A DNA stretch of 64,000 bases from Paucibacter sp. KCTC 42545 (GTDB taxonomy: Bacteria; Pseudomonadota; Gammaproteobacteria; Burkholderiales; Burkholderiaceae_C): NCBI RefSeq assembly GCF_001477625.1, contig NZ_CP013692.1, positions 3,720,001 through 3,784,000 on the forward strand. Reading direction: 5' to 3'. The notes under the pieces were generated by a model. The model had not been told where the DNA came from and searched no databases. It worked only from the letters and a program-made list of their open reading frames with translations. Shown piece by piece: positions 8,334 to 17,850 of the stretch (within the stretch, counting starts at the first letter, position 1; every line of letters begins with the position of its first letter). A program made the position numbers and the translations under genes.

Positions 8334-9854
8334 ATGAGCTTGTTAACCCCGCCCTTCTTCGCCCCCCAGCATTTCAGTGACCCCGACGCGGCCCTGGCGC
8401 AGGCCCAGCAAATCTATGCCGCCAGCTTGCGGCATCTGCGCCAGGCCCTGCAACGCTTTGTCGGCGGCGAGGATTTCGGCGCCCAGCGGGTGCGTGCCTG
8501 CTACCCCTTTGTGCGCCTGCGCACCAATACCGGCACGCATGGGGACTCGCGCCTGGCCTACGGCTTTGTGGCGGGCCCGGGCACGTTCGAGACCACCCTC
8601 ACCCGCCCCGATCTGTTTGCGGATTACTTCAAGACCCAGTTCGAGCTGCTGATGCGCAATCACGGCGTGACGCTGGAAATCGGCACCAGCCACCAACCGG
8701 TGCCGCTGCATTTCGCGCTGAGCGAGCATGAACACATCGAAGGCCATCTGAGCGCCGAGCGCCGGCGCCGCCTGGGCGAGGTGTTCGACCTGCCCGATCT
8801 GGCCGCCATGGACGACGGCATCGCCAATGGCACCTACGACCCCGGCCCTGGCGCGCCGCAGCCGCTGGCCTTGTTCACCGCCCCGCGGGTGGACTATTCC
8901 CTGCACCGCCTGCGCCACTACACCGGCACCGCAGCCGAGCATTTCCAGAACTTTGTGCTGTTCACCAACTACCAGTTCTACATCGACGAGTTCACCCGGC
9001 TGGGCCGCGAGCTGATGAGCCAGCCGCCCGACCCGGCCCGGCCGAGCGAGTGGGACGACTGCATCGCCTTTGTCGAGCCCGGCAATGTGTTGACCCGGCG
9101 CGCCGGCCTGGCGGCCGAGCCCGGCGACGAGGCGGGCAGCATCCCGCCGCGCCTGCCGCAAATGCCCGGCTACCACCTGCTGCGGCGCGACCGCAGTGGG
9201 GTGAGCATGATCAATATCGGCGTCGGCCCCGCCAATGCCAAAACCATGAGCGACCATGTGGCCGTCTTGCGCCCGCATGCCTGGCTGATGCTGGGCCACT
9301 GCGCCGGCCTGCGCAACAGCCAGCAATTGGGCGACTACGTTCTGGCCCACGGCTATGTGCGCGAAGACCATGTGCTGGACGAGGAACTGCCGCTGTGGGT
9401 GCCCATCCCCTCCTTGGCCGAAGTGCAGCAGGCGCTGGAGCAAGCGGTGGCCGATGTGACCCAGCTCAGCGGCTTCGAGCTCAAACGCCTATTGCGCACC
9501 GGCACCGTGGCCTCCACCGATAACCGCAACTGGGAGCTGCTGCCCAACGACAGGCATGGCGGCCCGGAGCGGCGCTTCAGCCAAAGCCGCGCCATCGCGC
9601 TGGACATGGAGAGTGCAACCATCGCCGCCAACGGCTTCCGCTTCCGCGTGCCCTACGGCACCTTGCTGTGCGTCAGCGACAAGCCGTTGCACGGTGAGAT
9701 CAAATTGCCCGGCATGGCGGACCAGTTCTACCGCGCCCGGGTCGACCAGCATCTGCGCATCGGCCTGCGGGCGCTGGACTTGCTGCGCGCCAATTCCCTG
9801 GGGCAGTTGCACAGCCGCAAGCTGCGCAGTTTTGCGGAAGTGGCCTTCCAGTAG
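8334..9854 (+). CDS. amn: AMP nucleosidase
   Basis: 506 residues, close to the approximately 485-residue E. coli Amn. The N-terminal AMN domain (about 20-180) carries VRLRTNTGTHGDSRLAYGFV; the C-terminal phosphorylase-like domain has VSMINIGVGPANAKTMSDH, HAWLMLGHCAGLRNSQQLGD, and ALDMESATIAANGFRFRVP, in which the Glu binds the ribose as in nucleoside phosphorylases. The enzyme hydrolyses AMP to adenine and ribose 5-phosphate in the cytoplasm and helps control adenylate pools. The ATG at 8334 follows GAGGAG; the frame is open for 50 further codons upstream, but that stretch lacks conserved features. Confidence 0.95.
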   Translation: MSLLTPPFFAPQHFSDPDAALAQAQQIYAASLRHLRQALQRFVGGEDFGAQRVRACYPFVRLRTNTGTHGDSRLAYGFVAGPGTFETTLTRPDLFADYFKTQFELLMRNHGVTLEIGTSHQPVPLHFALSEHEHIEGHLSAERRRRLGEVFDLPDLAAMDDGIANGTYDPGPGAPQPLALFTAPRVDYSLHRLRHYTGTAAEHFQNFVLFTNYQFYIDEFTRLGRELMSQPPDPARPSEWDDCIAFVEPGNVLTRRAGLAAEPGDEAGSIPPRLPQMPGYHLLRRDRSGVSMINIGVGPANAKTMSDHVAVLRPHAWLMLGHCAGLRNSQQLGDYVLAHGYVREDHVLDEELPLWVPIPSLAEVQQALEQAVADVTQLSGFELKRLLRTGTVASTDNRNWELLPNDRHGGPERRFSQSRAIALDMESATIAANGFRFRVPYGTLLCVSDKPLHGEIKLPGMADQFYRARVDQHLRIGLRALDLLRANSLGQLHSRKLRSFAEVAFQ

Positions 9855-9884
9855 AGAATCCCTCAGACCCAGCTCACACCCACC

Positions 9885-11087
9885 ATGGCCTTCGACAACC
9901 CGACGCTGTTCAATCTGCTCTTGCTGCAAGGCTTGGCCGCCGCCTTGTTGATGCTGATCCTGGTGGGGCGGCATGCCAGCGTGGCGGCGCGGCTAGCGGT
10001 GGGATTTTTGCTATTGCAAGCGGGTGGCTGGTGCTTGCTGGCGAGCTCAGGCGGCGGGCACGAGCGCTTGCTCTTGAGCTTGTCGATGGCGGCCTTCAGC
10101 CTCAGCCTGAGCTTGCTGTGGTGGGCTTTGCGGCTGTGGCTGGGCCCGCAACCGGGCCGCGCCTTGCTGATCCTGGCGCCGCTGCTGATGCCGCCGGTCT
10201 ATGCCCTGCAATTTGAAGACAGTGGCTTTCGCACGGCCTGGGCACATGCCTGGCTCACTGTGCAATTGGTGATGCTGGCGCTGAGCCTGATTCGCCCCGA
10301 CAAAGCGCTCGGACAGCAGCGCCGTCAAGCCAAGGCCTGGCCCAACACCACGCCGGGCCTGGACAACCGGCGCTGGCGTGCACTTTTGCTGGCGGCCATC
10401 GTGCCCGCCACGGTGCTGAGCCTGCTGCGCGGCGGTATGGGCTTGGTTGACGTTCAAATGCTCAGCCCGCTGGGCCCCTCGGGCATCAACACCTGGTTGG
10501 CGCTGGGCCTGCATTGGACGCTCACCTGCACCTTGCTGGGCTTGGTGCTGGCCTGGCGTGGCGAGACCGAGTTGGTGCTGACGCGTCTGGCCCAGACCGA
10601 TGGCCTGACGGGCTTGTGCGACGCCCGCGCTTTTGCGGCCCGCTCGGTCGACATGATCTCGATGGCGCGGCGCCACCAGGAGCCGCTGGCCTTGATGGTG
10701 CTGGACATCGACCACCTGTCCGCCATCAACGCCAGCCATGGCCTGGAGGCCGGCAACAAGGCCCTGGCCTTGTTTGGCAGCTGCGTGCAGGCACAAATGC
10801 GCCTAGGCGACCTGGCCGGCCGTGTGGGTGGCGAGGAATTTGGTGTGCTGATGGCTCGCTGCGAGGGCCAAGGACCGCAAGCCCTGGACAAACGCTTGCG
10901 CGAGGCCTTGGCGCAGCGCGCGAAGGAAGAACTCGGCTTCGAGCTCAATTTCAGCGCCGGCTGGGCCAAGCTACGCCATGGCGACCGCCATGTCGACGAC
11001 CTGATGCGGCGCGCCGAGATTGCCCTCTACGAGGCCAAACACGGCGGCCGTGGCCGCTTGATGGCCGAACCGGGCTTGGAAATCTAG
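9885..11087 (+). CDS. Membrane diguanylate cyclase (GGDEF)
   Basis: 400 residues. About six hydrophobic segments occupy residues 5-220, a seven-helix-like sensing region without a recognised ligand motif. The C-terminal GGDEF domain (about 235-395) has an intact active site GGEEF (residues 315-319), the metal-binding Asp in LMVLDIDHLSAIN, and the inhibitory RxxD site RLGD at 306-309, exactly five residues before the active motif. It should therefore make c-di-GMP from two GTP and be product-inhibited. The gene starts 30 bases after amn. Confidence 0.93.
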   Translation: MAFDNPTLFNLLLLQGLAAALLMLILVGRHASVAARLAVGFLLLQAGGWCLLASSGGGHERLLLSLSMAAFSLSLSLLWWALRLWLGPQPGRALLILAPLLMPPVYALQFEDSGFRTAWAHAWLTVQLVMLALSLIRPDKALGQQRRQAKAWPNTTPGLDNRRWRALLLAAIVPATVLSLLRGGMGLVDVQMLSPLGPSGINTWLALGLHWTLTCTLLGLVLAWRGETELVLTRLAQTDGLTGLCDARAFAARSVDMISMARRHQEPLALMVLDIDHLSAINASHGLEAGNKALALFGSCVQAQMRLGDLAGRVGGEEFGVLMARCEGQGPQALDKRLREALAQRAKEELGFELNFSAGWAKLRHGDRHVDDLMRRAEIALYEAKHGGRGRLMAEPGLEI

Positions 11088-11113
11088 CTTTTCACGCTGA
11101 GACTGGCCGGAGC

Positions 11114-11128
11114 TGGCACGGGGCTTGC
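11114..11128 (+). promoter_or_regulatory. Sigma-54 (RpoN) -24/-12 promoter
   Basis: CTGGCACGGGGCTTGCA (11113-11129) matches the RpoN consensus TGGCAC-N5-TTGC, with GG (11115-11116) and GC (11127-11128) ten bases apart. Transcription should begin about 12 bases downstream, near 11140, just ahead of the GNAT start at 11167. A nearly identical element lies at 47814. This kind of promoter requires an enhancer-binding activator, none of which is encoded in the window. Confidence 0.82.
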
Positions 11129-11166
11129 AATGCATGTTTACCCCCACACCTTGCCCCAACACACCC

Positions 11167-11832
11167 ATGTTCAGGCTCAGCAGTCCCTCCAGCTTCATCA
11201 GCAGCTTCTTGCCCTCCACACCCGCCCGCGCCGCAGCCGTCAGTGCCCGCACCGTGCCACGGGTGGCGGCCACACCCGGGCCCAGCCTGAATCTGCGCCT
11301 GCGCAGGCTCTCAAACAGGGATGAGGAGCTTTTGCCCCAGCTGTGTGAGTTGCTGATCGACAGCGTGCACCGCGGCGCCTGCCTGGGCTTTCTGGCGCCC
11401 TTGTCCACGGGTGCGGCGCAAGACTTCTGGCGCGGCGTGCTGGCCCGGCTGGGCCCGCAGGAAGAACTCTGGGTCGCCTGCGACGACCATGACGAGCGCC
11501 CACGCCTGCACGGTGCCGTGCAATTGTTCATGTGCCCCCAACTCAACGCGCACCATCGTGGCGAAGTACGCGGGCTGATGGTGCATAGCCAGTCCCGCGG
11601 TCGGGGCGTGGCCAGCCGCTTGATGAGCCGCCTGGAATGCACGGCCCTGGAGCGCGGCCGCCAACTGCTGGTGCTGGAAACCCCCGCCGGCTCACAGGCC
11701 GAGGCGGTCTACACCCATCTGGGCTGGCAGCGCGCCGGTGAGATCCCCGCCTACGCCGCTTGCGCCGAAGGGCGCTTGCACAGCGCGGCGCTCATGTTCA
11801 AACATTTGCGCATGCCGATGGAGCTGACCTGA
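11167..11832 (+). CDS. GNAT-family N-acetyltransferase
   Basis: 221 residues from the ATG at 11167. Following a Ser/Ala-rich N-terminus (about 35 residues), the GNAT fold is visible: acetyl-CoA-binding motif A VRGLMVHSQSRGRGVASRLM, with the Q/RxxGxG/A loop, and a C-terminal LVLETPAGSQAEAVYTHLGW (motif B). Members transfer acetyl from acetyl-CoA to an amine. In-frame starts at 11125 (TTG) and 11134 (ATG) would lie within or before the predicted transcript start of the sigma-54 promoter, so 11167 is preferred. Sigma-54 control is unusual for this family and suggests a condition-specific role; substrate unknown. Confidence 0.85.
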   Translation: MFRLSSPSSFISSFLPSTPARAAAVSARTVPRVAATPGPSLNLRLRRLSNRDEELLPQLCELLIDSVHRGACLGFLAPLSTGAAQDFWRGVLARLGPQEELWVACDDHDERPRLHGAVQLFMCPQLNAHHRGEVRGLMVHSQSRGRGVASRLMSRLECTALERGRQLLVLETPAGSQAEAVYTHLGWQRAGEIPAYAACAEGRLHSAALMFKHLRMPMELT

Positions 11833-11869
11833 GGCATTGGCCTGGGTCGGACAAAGCAGATCGCCGGCA

Positions 11870-14800
11870 CTAGACAGCAGGCGGCGACTGAAGGGCCCGC
11901 AAGTCCTGAGCGAGCAGGCTCAAATGCCCGCAGCCGCTGCTGATCTGCACCTCCAAGGCATCCAGCCAGGCAGCATCCGGCGGTTCGCCGCGTTTGAACG
12001 CGGCCTCGGCCTCGGCACCCAAAGCCGCCAATTTGACGGCGCCAAGCGTCGCCGCCAGGCCCTTGAAACTGTGGCTGAGCTGCACCGCTTCGTCCAAGTT
12101 GCCTGCCGCCAACTGAGCTTTGAGCTGAGCCGGCAACTGCAAGGCGGACTTGCTGAAGGACTGGGCCGTACGCTGAAACAACTCAGCCTTGCCCATGAAG
12201 CGGTCCATCGCCGCTTGCAACTCGAAGCCCAGCGCCAAGGCGCGCTCACTCAAGGCCAGCGGCACGGCCAGGGTGGGGAAGCGGCGCTCCGGCGGCTCTT
12301 GCGGCTCCTGCGGCTCTTTCATCGCAGCTTCTTGCGGCGCCTCCGCACCCGCCATTTGCTGCAAGATTACGCGCACCAGATGGTCCATGTCGAAGGGCTT
12401 GCCCACATGCGCGTTCATGCCGGCGGCCAAGCATTGCTCCCGGTCTGAGGCCATCACATTGGCCGTCATGGCGATGATGGGCAGGCGCGTGAGTTGCAGC
12501 TCTTGCCGGATCAAGCGGGTGGCGCTGTAACCGTCCATCACCGGCATCTGCACATCCATCAGGACAATGTCGAACGCCGCAGGGCTGGCGCGCAAGAGGT
12601 CCACGGCGACCTGCCCATTGCCCGCCAATTGCACGCGGGCGCCGGCGTCCTCCAAGAGTTCCTGGGCCACTTGCTGATTGTTCGGGTTGTCTTCAACCAC
12701 CAGCACGCGCACATCCTGCAGCGGCCGGGCGTGGGCGCTGCGGCTTGGCGCCTCAGTGCTGCCCGCCGGCTGGTCCTCCGCTTGGCCCGCCGCCTCGATG
12801 GCCTCCAGCAGCATGGCGCGGGTGATGGGTTTGACCAGATAGCCGTCCAGCTCAGCCTGCTCTTCGGCGCTGCGCTGCATCAGCTCCTCGCGGCTTTGGC
12901 CGCTCACCATCAACACCAAGGGTTGAGCTAACGCCGCGCCTTGCTGGCGCAGATGTCGCAAATGCCGCAGCAACTCAAAGCCGTCCGGGCCGGCAGGCCG
13001 GCGCCAGTCGCTCAGCACCAGGCCAATCGCCTGGCCCTGCTCGGCCTGGGTTTGAAGCCGCGCCAGTGCTTCGGTCGTACTGGCGGCCAGCAACACGGTC
13101 GTTAAGCCCAATTCCTCGGCCATGCGCGCCAGCAAGTCACGCGACGGGCCTGCTTGGTCAAGGATCAGGCAAGGCCTATTCGCCAGTGCGGCGTCGACGC
13201 TCGGCGGCGGGCTGGCATCCGCAATCGCCGCTGGTACGCCCAAGGTCAATTCGAAATGGAAGCGGCTGCCTCGCCCCAACTCGCTGTCGAGCGCCAGGCT
13301 GCCGCCCATCAATTGAACCAGGCGCTGGCTGATCGCCAGGCCCAAGCCGGTGCCGCCATAGCGGCGGGTGGTGGAGGCCTCGGCTTGAGAAAAGCCGCTG
13401 AAGATCTTGGCCTGATGCTCAGGCGCGATGCCGATGCCGCTATCGCTGACAGAGAAGGCCAAGCGCACGGTCTCCTGCGCATCCCCCGGCTGCCCGGGCA
13501 GCACCCGCACGGCGATCACAACCTCACCTTCGGCGGTGAACTTGGTGGCATTGCCGCCCAGATTGATCAGCACCTGCTGCAGCCGCATCTGGTCAGCGAC
13601 GACAACAGGCGGCAGCGCCGGATCCAGATCGAACAAGATGTCGATCGGCTTGGCCCCTACATTGGCCGAGAGAATCACCGCCAGATCGCGGAATAACTGC
13701 TCGCTGCGCATGGGCTGCGGATCAAGGCTCATCTTGCCGGCCTCGACCTTGGAAAAGTCGAGGATGTCATTCAACAGCCCCAGCAGGGAGCGCGCTGCCG
13801 CCTCGGTCTTGCTGGCGTAATCGTGCTGCCGCTGGCTCAGCTCGGTTCTTTGCAACAAGCGCAACAAGCCCAGAATGGCATTCATGGGCGTGCGGATCTC
13901 ATGGCTCATATTGGCCAGGAACTGGCCTTTGGAGCGAGCCGCTTCTTCGGCCGCCTCATTGGCGCGCATCAGGTCGGTGATGTCGATGCGAAAGCCCACG
14001 CTGTGGCCGTCTTCCATCCGGTGCTCGATCAAACGGGTCCAGCGGCCGTCATCGAGCTTTTGTACCTGCAAGGTATTGCCCTGCCGGTGCGCGGCTAGGC
14101 GCTGCGCCACCCAGGCCTCTTCACGCCCCACCGCCTCCACGTATTGGCCGCGCCTGGCACCTTCTCGAATGATGTCTTCGAAGAGTGCGCCGGGCACGAT
14201 CAGGTCAGCAGAGGAGGCATAGAGCTGCCGGTACTTCTCATTGCAAAACACCAGCCGGTCATCGGGGTCGTAGAGCACAAATGCCTCATTCACCGCATCG
14301 ATGGCGCCGCGCAAAATGGCCTCGGCCCGGCGCAACTCAGCCTCGCCGCGCTTGCGTTCGCTGATGTCCACATAGGTCGTCACAAAGCCGCCGCCGGGCA
14401 TGGGTGCGTCACGGACCTCGACCGTCTTGCCGCTCGTCAATTGGCGTTCGAATTGATGCACCGTGGGTTGGCGCGCCAACTCAATCAGGCGCTGCACATA
14501 GGCCTCCACATCGGGCTCGTGGTCATATTCGCCACGCGCGGCATTGAAACGGATCAAGGTCTCAAATCGTGTTGGCACTTGCTCGAACAAGGCCGGCGGG
14601 AAACCCATCAATTCGATGAATTTGCTGTTGTGGGCGCGCAGATTCAGATCGGCATCAAACACGCTCAGCGCGCAGGGCATGTTCTCCACCACACTCAACA
14701 GCACCTCGTGATTGCGCTGGCTTTGCGCTTCCAGCGAGCGGCGGGCCGTGATGTCCTGGTAGGTACCGACAATGCGCCGGACACCACCATCGTCAATCGA

Positions 14801-16495
14801 GGCCTCACCCACGGAACGCACCCAAATCACGCGACCCCGCGCGGTGTGCAGGGGTAGCTCCATATCCCAGGCCTCATGTGGCTGGACGGCCCTGTCCATG
14901 GCCTCTTGCAGCCTGGCGCGATCGGGCGGGGCAAAGTAGGACAGGGCTTGTGCCAAGCTGATCTGCGTGCCGGGCGCCACCTCATGCAATCGGTAAGTCT
15001 CTTCAGACCATTGCAAGTCACCGTCCCGCAGGTCCAGCTCCCAGCCACCCAGGGCGGCCAGCAATTCCGAACGGTCAAGGGCCGCCTGCTTGCGCAGCAA
15101 GGCCTCTTCGCTGCGTTTGCGGGCGCTGATGTCCAGCAGCGTGCCGGCGATCCAGGTCGGATTGCCCTGAGCATCACGCTGATACAGCCTGCCATGCATT
15201 TGGCCCCATACCCATTGCTCACTGGCATGCAAGAGCCGCAACTCGCATTCAAAAAAGTCGGACTCCCCCCTGCAATGGCGCGCCAACAAATCGGCCGCCC
15301 GAGGCAAATCATCGGCATGCACAAAAACTTGCCAGCTCTGAGCGTGCAGCGGCCCCAGATCGGCCAGCTTGCGACCCATGATGTCGGCCCAGCGCTCGTT
15401 GAAGTGCGCCTCGCCGGTCTGCTCATTCCACTCCCAGGTGCCTGCATGGGTGCCATCGATGATGCGGGCCAGGCGCTCACGCTGCTCGGCCAGATCCTGC
15501 CAAGCGCGCTTGGCCGCGGTGATGTCGGTGCGGATCGAGATGTACTGCATCACCGAGCCGGCCTCATCCAGCATCGGCGCGATGATGCTTTTGACCCAGT
15601 AAAGCTGGCCGTTCTTATTGCGATTGCAAATCTCGCCCTGCCAGGACTTACCCGACGAGATCGCCGCCCACAAAGCACGCCAGAACTCCGGCGGGTGGTG
15701 CCCTGAGTTAACGATGCGATGCGGCTGCCCCAGCAACTCTTCGCGGCTGTAGCCACTGATGGCGGTGAAAGCAGCATTGGCGTCGATGATCAGGCCGGCG
15801 GGATCGGCCACCGAAACAATCGCATGACGATGGATGGTGTCCAGCAGGGAGTGATGAACCATGATGGAGCGAGCCAAGTCCAACTCACGCTCTTTGCTGG
15901 CCGAGATGTCGCGCCCAACTTCGACAAAGCCAATGTGCTCGTTCGCTGCGCCAAACATGGCACGCAGCTCGCTGGCGGTCCAATAGCTGCTGCCGTCCTT
16001 GCGCCTGACCAGGTACTCGGTTTTATGAACCTCACGCCCGCGCACCAAGAATTCAAGACCGGCCATTGGCCCATCGCCCGAGCCAAGAAATTCAGCCGGC
16101 CGGCGCCGCAACACCTCGTCCTGCGTATAGCCCGTGAGTCGGCAAAAGCCGCCATTCACCAACGTGATCTGCATGCCTGTATCCATCAGGATCAGGCTAT
16201 TGCTGCTGCCGTCGATCACCTGGCTGTATTGCTGAAAGAGTGCCAGCTTCGCGACAGTTCGGCGGTAGTGACGCAGGAGCAGCAGGCCCCCAATCAGCAG
16301 CGCCACGGCCAGCGCGATGGCGATTGAGGTGATCCAAGCGGAGGGCAAGTCAGGGCCGGGACTCACGGCGGCAGCGGCTGGCGCGTGGACACCTTGCAGC
16401 GCGGCCATCAGGCATAACAGCAAAAACGAACGGAGCGTGGCCCAGCGATGCCCTGCTGACGCATGCGCCGATGCCATACCGCCGTGAATTTGCAT
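11870..16495 (-). CDS. Hybrid sensor kinase: 6 PAS, HisKA, HATPase, 2 REC, HPt
   Basis: 1541 residues. Two hydrophobic segments (about 22-45 and 53-72) anchor it in the inner membrane. Six PAS/PAC modules follow (about 85-840), several with the FxxxTGY or ENMPCALSVFD-type core. The kinase core has FLANMSHEIRTPMNAILGLL with His865 and an ATPase domain (FSVSDSGIGIA, GTGLGLAISQRLV). The first receiver domain is degenerate at the acidic pair (LILDQAG) but keeps an Asp in LSDWRRP; the second is intact, with Asp1314 in VLMDVQMPVMDGY. A C-terminal HPt domain carries His1475 in QLSHSFKG. This is a BarA/ArcB-like phosphorelay protein that would pass phosphate to a separate regulator, not identifiable here. 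GGGG precedes the ATG at 16495. Confidence 0.94.
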   Translation of the reverse strand: MQIHGGMASAHASAGHRWATLRSFLLLCLMAALQGVHAPAAAAVSPGPDLPSAWITSIAIALAVALLIGGLLLLRHYRRTVAKLALFQQYSQVIDGSSNSLILMDTGMQITLVNGGFCRLTGYTQDEVLRRRPAEFLGSGDGPMAGLEFLVRGREVHKTEYLVRRKDGSSYWTASELRAMFGAANEHIGFVEVGRDISASKERELDLARSIMVHHSLLDTIHRHAIVSVADPAGLIIDANAAFTAISGYSREELLGQPHRIVNSGHHPPEFWRALWAAISSGKSWQGEICNRNKNGQLYWVKSIIAPMLDEAGSVMQYISIRTDITAAKRAWQDLAEQRERLARIIDGTHAGTWEWNEQTGEAHFNERWADIMGRKLADLGPLHAQSWQVFVHADDLPRAADLLARHCRGESDFFECELRLLHASEQWVWGQMHGRLYQRDAQGNPTWIAGTLLDISARKRSEEALLRKQAALDRSELLAALGGWELDLRDGDLQWSEETYRLHEVAPGTQISLAQALSYFAPPDRARLQEAMDRAVQPHEAWDMELPLHTARGRVIWVRSVGEASIDDGGVRRIVGTYQDITARRSLEAQSQRNHEVLLSVVENMPCALSVFDADLNLRAHNSKFIELMGFPPALFEQVPTRFETLIRFNAARGEYDHEPDVEAYVQRLIELARQPTVHQFERQLTSGKTVEVRDAPMPGGGFVTTYVDISERKRGEAELRRAEAILRGAIDAVNEAFVLYDPDDRLVFCNEKYRQLYASSADLIVPGALFEDIIREGARRGQYVEAVGREEAWVAQRLAAHRQGNTLQVQKLDDGRWTRLIEHRMEDGHSVGFRIDITDLMRANEAAEEAARSKGQFLANMSHEIRTPMNAILGLLRLLQRTELSQRQHDYASKTEAAARSLLGLLNDILDFSKVEAGKMSLDPQPMRSEQLFRDLAVILSANVGAKPIDILFDLDPALPPVVVADQMRLQQVLINLGGNATKFTAEGEVVIAVRVLPGQPGDAQETVRLAFSVSDSGIGIAPEHQAKIFSGFSQAEASTTRRYGGTGLGLAISQRLVQLMGGSLALDSELGRGSRFHFELTLGVPAAIADASPPPSVDAALANRPCLILDQAGPSRDLLARMAEELGLTTVLLAASTTEALARLQTQAEQGQAIGLVLSDWRRPAGPDGFELLRHLRHLRQQGAALAQPLVLMVSGQSREELMQRSAEEQAELDGYLVKPITRAMLLEAIEAAGQAEDQPAGSTEAPSRSAHARPLQDVRVLVVEDNPNNQQVAQELLEDAGARVQLAGNGQVAVDLLRASPAAFDIVLMDVQMPVMDGYSATRLIRQELQLTRLPIIAMTANVMASDREQCLAAGMNAHVGKPFDMDHLVRVILQQMAGAEAPQEAAMKEPQEPQEPPERRFPTLAVPLALSERALALGFELQAAMDRFMGKAELFQRTAQSFSKSALQLPAQLKAQLAAGNLDEAVQLSHSFKGLAATLGAVKLAALGAEAEAAFKRGEPPDAAWLDALEVQISSGCGHLSLLAQDLRALQSPPAV

Positions 16496-16645
16496 CGCAG
16501 ATCCCCTGCCTTGCCGGCACTCAAGGGTTCATCAGTCACCGCGCTTAGTTTAGAGACAAGGCGCAGGTTTCGGCACAAGCTTTACAGCCCACTGCACCCG
16601 GCATTCAAAAGCACAACGCTACCCGCCCAGCCTGCCAATTCCAGG

Positions 16646-16673
16646 CAAAAAAAATGCGACCCTAAGGTCGCAT
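16646..16673 (-). terminator. Rho-independent terminator of the porin gene
   Basis: Eight-base-pair stem ATGCGACC/GGTCGCAT (16654-16661 with 16666-16673, 4-base loop) followed on the minus strand by an eight-T run. It lies about 95 bases beyond the porin stop codon. Confidence 0.9.
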
Positions 16674-16766
16674 TTCCTGCGCAATCAAGTCTCCACGAGA
16701 CCGAGTGCGAGTTCGTTCACAAGTCGAACAAGGCCGTCTTATTCAAGCCGGCCTCATCAACTCGAT

Positions 16767-17702
16767 TTAGAAGTTGTGACGGACGCCAACAGCCAGCGAG
16801 TCGAAGTCACCCTTGTGGTTGCCGGCAGTGTTGTCAACCGCTGTGTAGAAGCCATACACCTTGGTGCGCTTGCTCAGGTTGTAGTTGTAGCCGACGGTGT
16901 ACTGCTTGGCGCCATTGGAGCCAAAAGTACCGCCAGACTCGGTGCCACCCACGTTGACGTGGAACTCGGAAGCGCCCATGGTGTACATGGCGGAAACGCG
17001 GCCGATGTTACGAGTGGGGCGGGCGCCAACGCCAGCATCTTCACGCTGGTAGTAACCGCCGAAAGTGAACGCGCCCAGCTCATACAAACCACGGATCGCG
17101 TACTGCGAGCCGTCGCCTTGCTTGCTGTAGCCAGCACCCAGGTGCAGAGGGCCCATATCGTAGTTCAGGGCTGCGTCGAAGGCCTTCTTGTCAACGCCTT
17201 CGCCGGCGTGCATGGTGAACTCACCAGTGAAGCCTGCGACGTTGGGGGTGAAGTAGCCAACCTTGTTGGTTTCTGTCCAGCCGATGCCAGAGTACAGCGC
17301 GTCAGACGAAGTGCCTGTGTCATGGTTGTGCATGGACACATAGTCAGCGGTGGCGAAGTAGGAGCCATTGGTCCAACGGCCCAGCTTGACGGCACCGAAG
17401 CTGCCGCTCAACTGCACAGCCGCTTCACGGTTCCAGAAAGCGGTACTCGTTGCGGTGCCGTTATCGGAATTCAGGCCGTGCTCCAACAGGAAGCTTGCCT
17501 TCAGGCCGCCGCCCAGATCTTCCGTGCCCTTGAAGCCCAGACGGGAAGAGTTGTTCTGCACAACGGCCTTGCGGTCTTGGTTCTCAACCTTCTGGCTTTC
17601 GACAGTAGTGTTGATACGGCCCCACAGGGTCACCGAGCTTTGAGCGAATGCTGCGGGAGCTGCAACGGCTGCCAGAGCTGCCACGAGTGCGATCTTTTTC
17701 AT
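16767..17702 (-). CDS. Gram-negative trimeric porin (beta-proteobacterial type)
   Basis: 311 residues. A signal peptide MKKIALVAALAAVAAPAAFA is followed by QSSVTLWGRINTTVE, the usual first strand of Burkholderiales porins, the LGFKGTEDLGGGLKASF motif and a C-terminal strand ending VGVRHNF with the terminal Phe used by the BAM complex. It forms a 16-strand general diffusion channel. It is shorter than typical members (about 340-390 residues), so some loops are reduced. AAAGG lies before the ATG. Monocistronic: its own terminator follows and the next gene upstream is 148 bases away. Confidence 0.95.
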   Translation of the reverse strand: MKKIALVAALAAVAAPAAFAQSSVTLWGRINTTVESQKVENQDRKAVVQNNSSRLGFKGTEDLGGGLKASFLLEHGLNSDNGTATSTAFWNREAAVQLSGSFGAVKLGRWTNGSYFATADYVSMHNHDTGTSSDALYSGIGWTETNKVGYFTPNVAGFTGEFTMHAGEGVDKKAFDAALNYDMGPLHLGAGYSKQGDGSQYAIRGLYELGAFTFGGYYQREDAGVGARPTRNIGRVSAMYTMGASEFHVNVGGTESGGTFGSNGAKQYTVGYNYNLSKRTKVYGFYTAVDNTAGNHKGDFDSLAVGVRHNF

Positions 17703-17850
17703 CGTTTACCTTTGTGAGTTAAGTTCGTGCCAAGCTTGATTGCTCGGTCTTTGCGCCAAATGTGCGATGAGTATAGAAGTGCATTCCCGGCGCCGAAATC
17801 CTCCGACGTAAAATCGCAACACTTATCTGTTACACCCGGCGATGTGAATT

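Noticed and set aside
17717..17733. Minus-strand TTGGCACGAACTTAACT upstream of the porin as a sigma-54 site
   Set aside because: The -24 half fits but there is no GC at -12.
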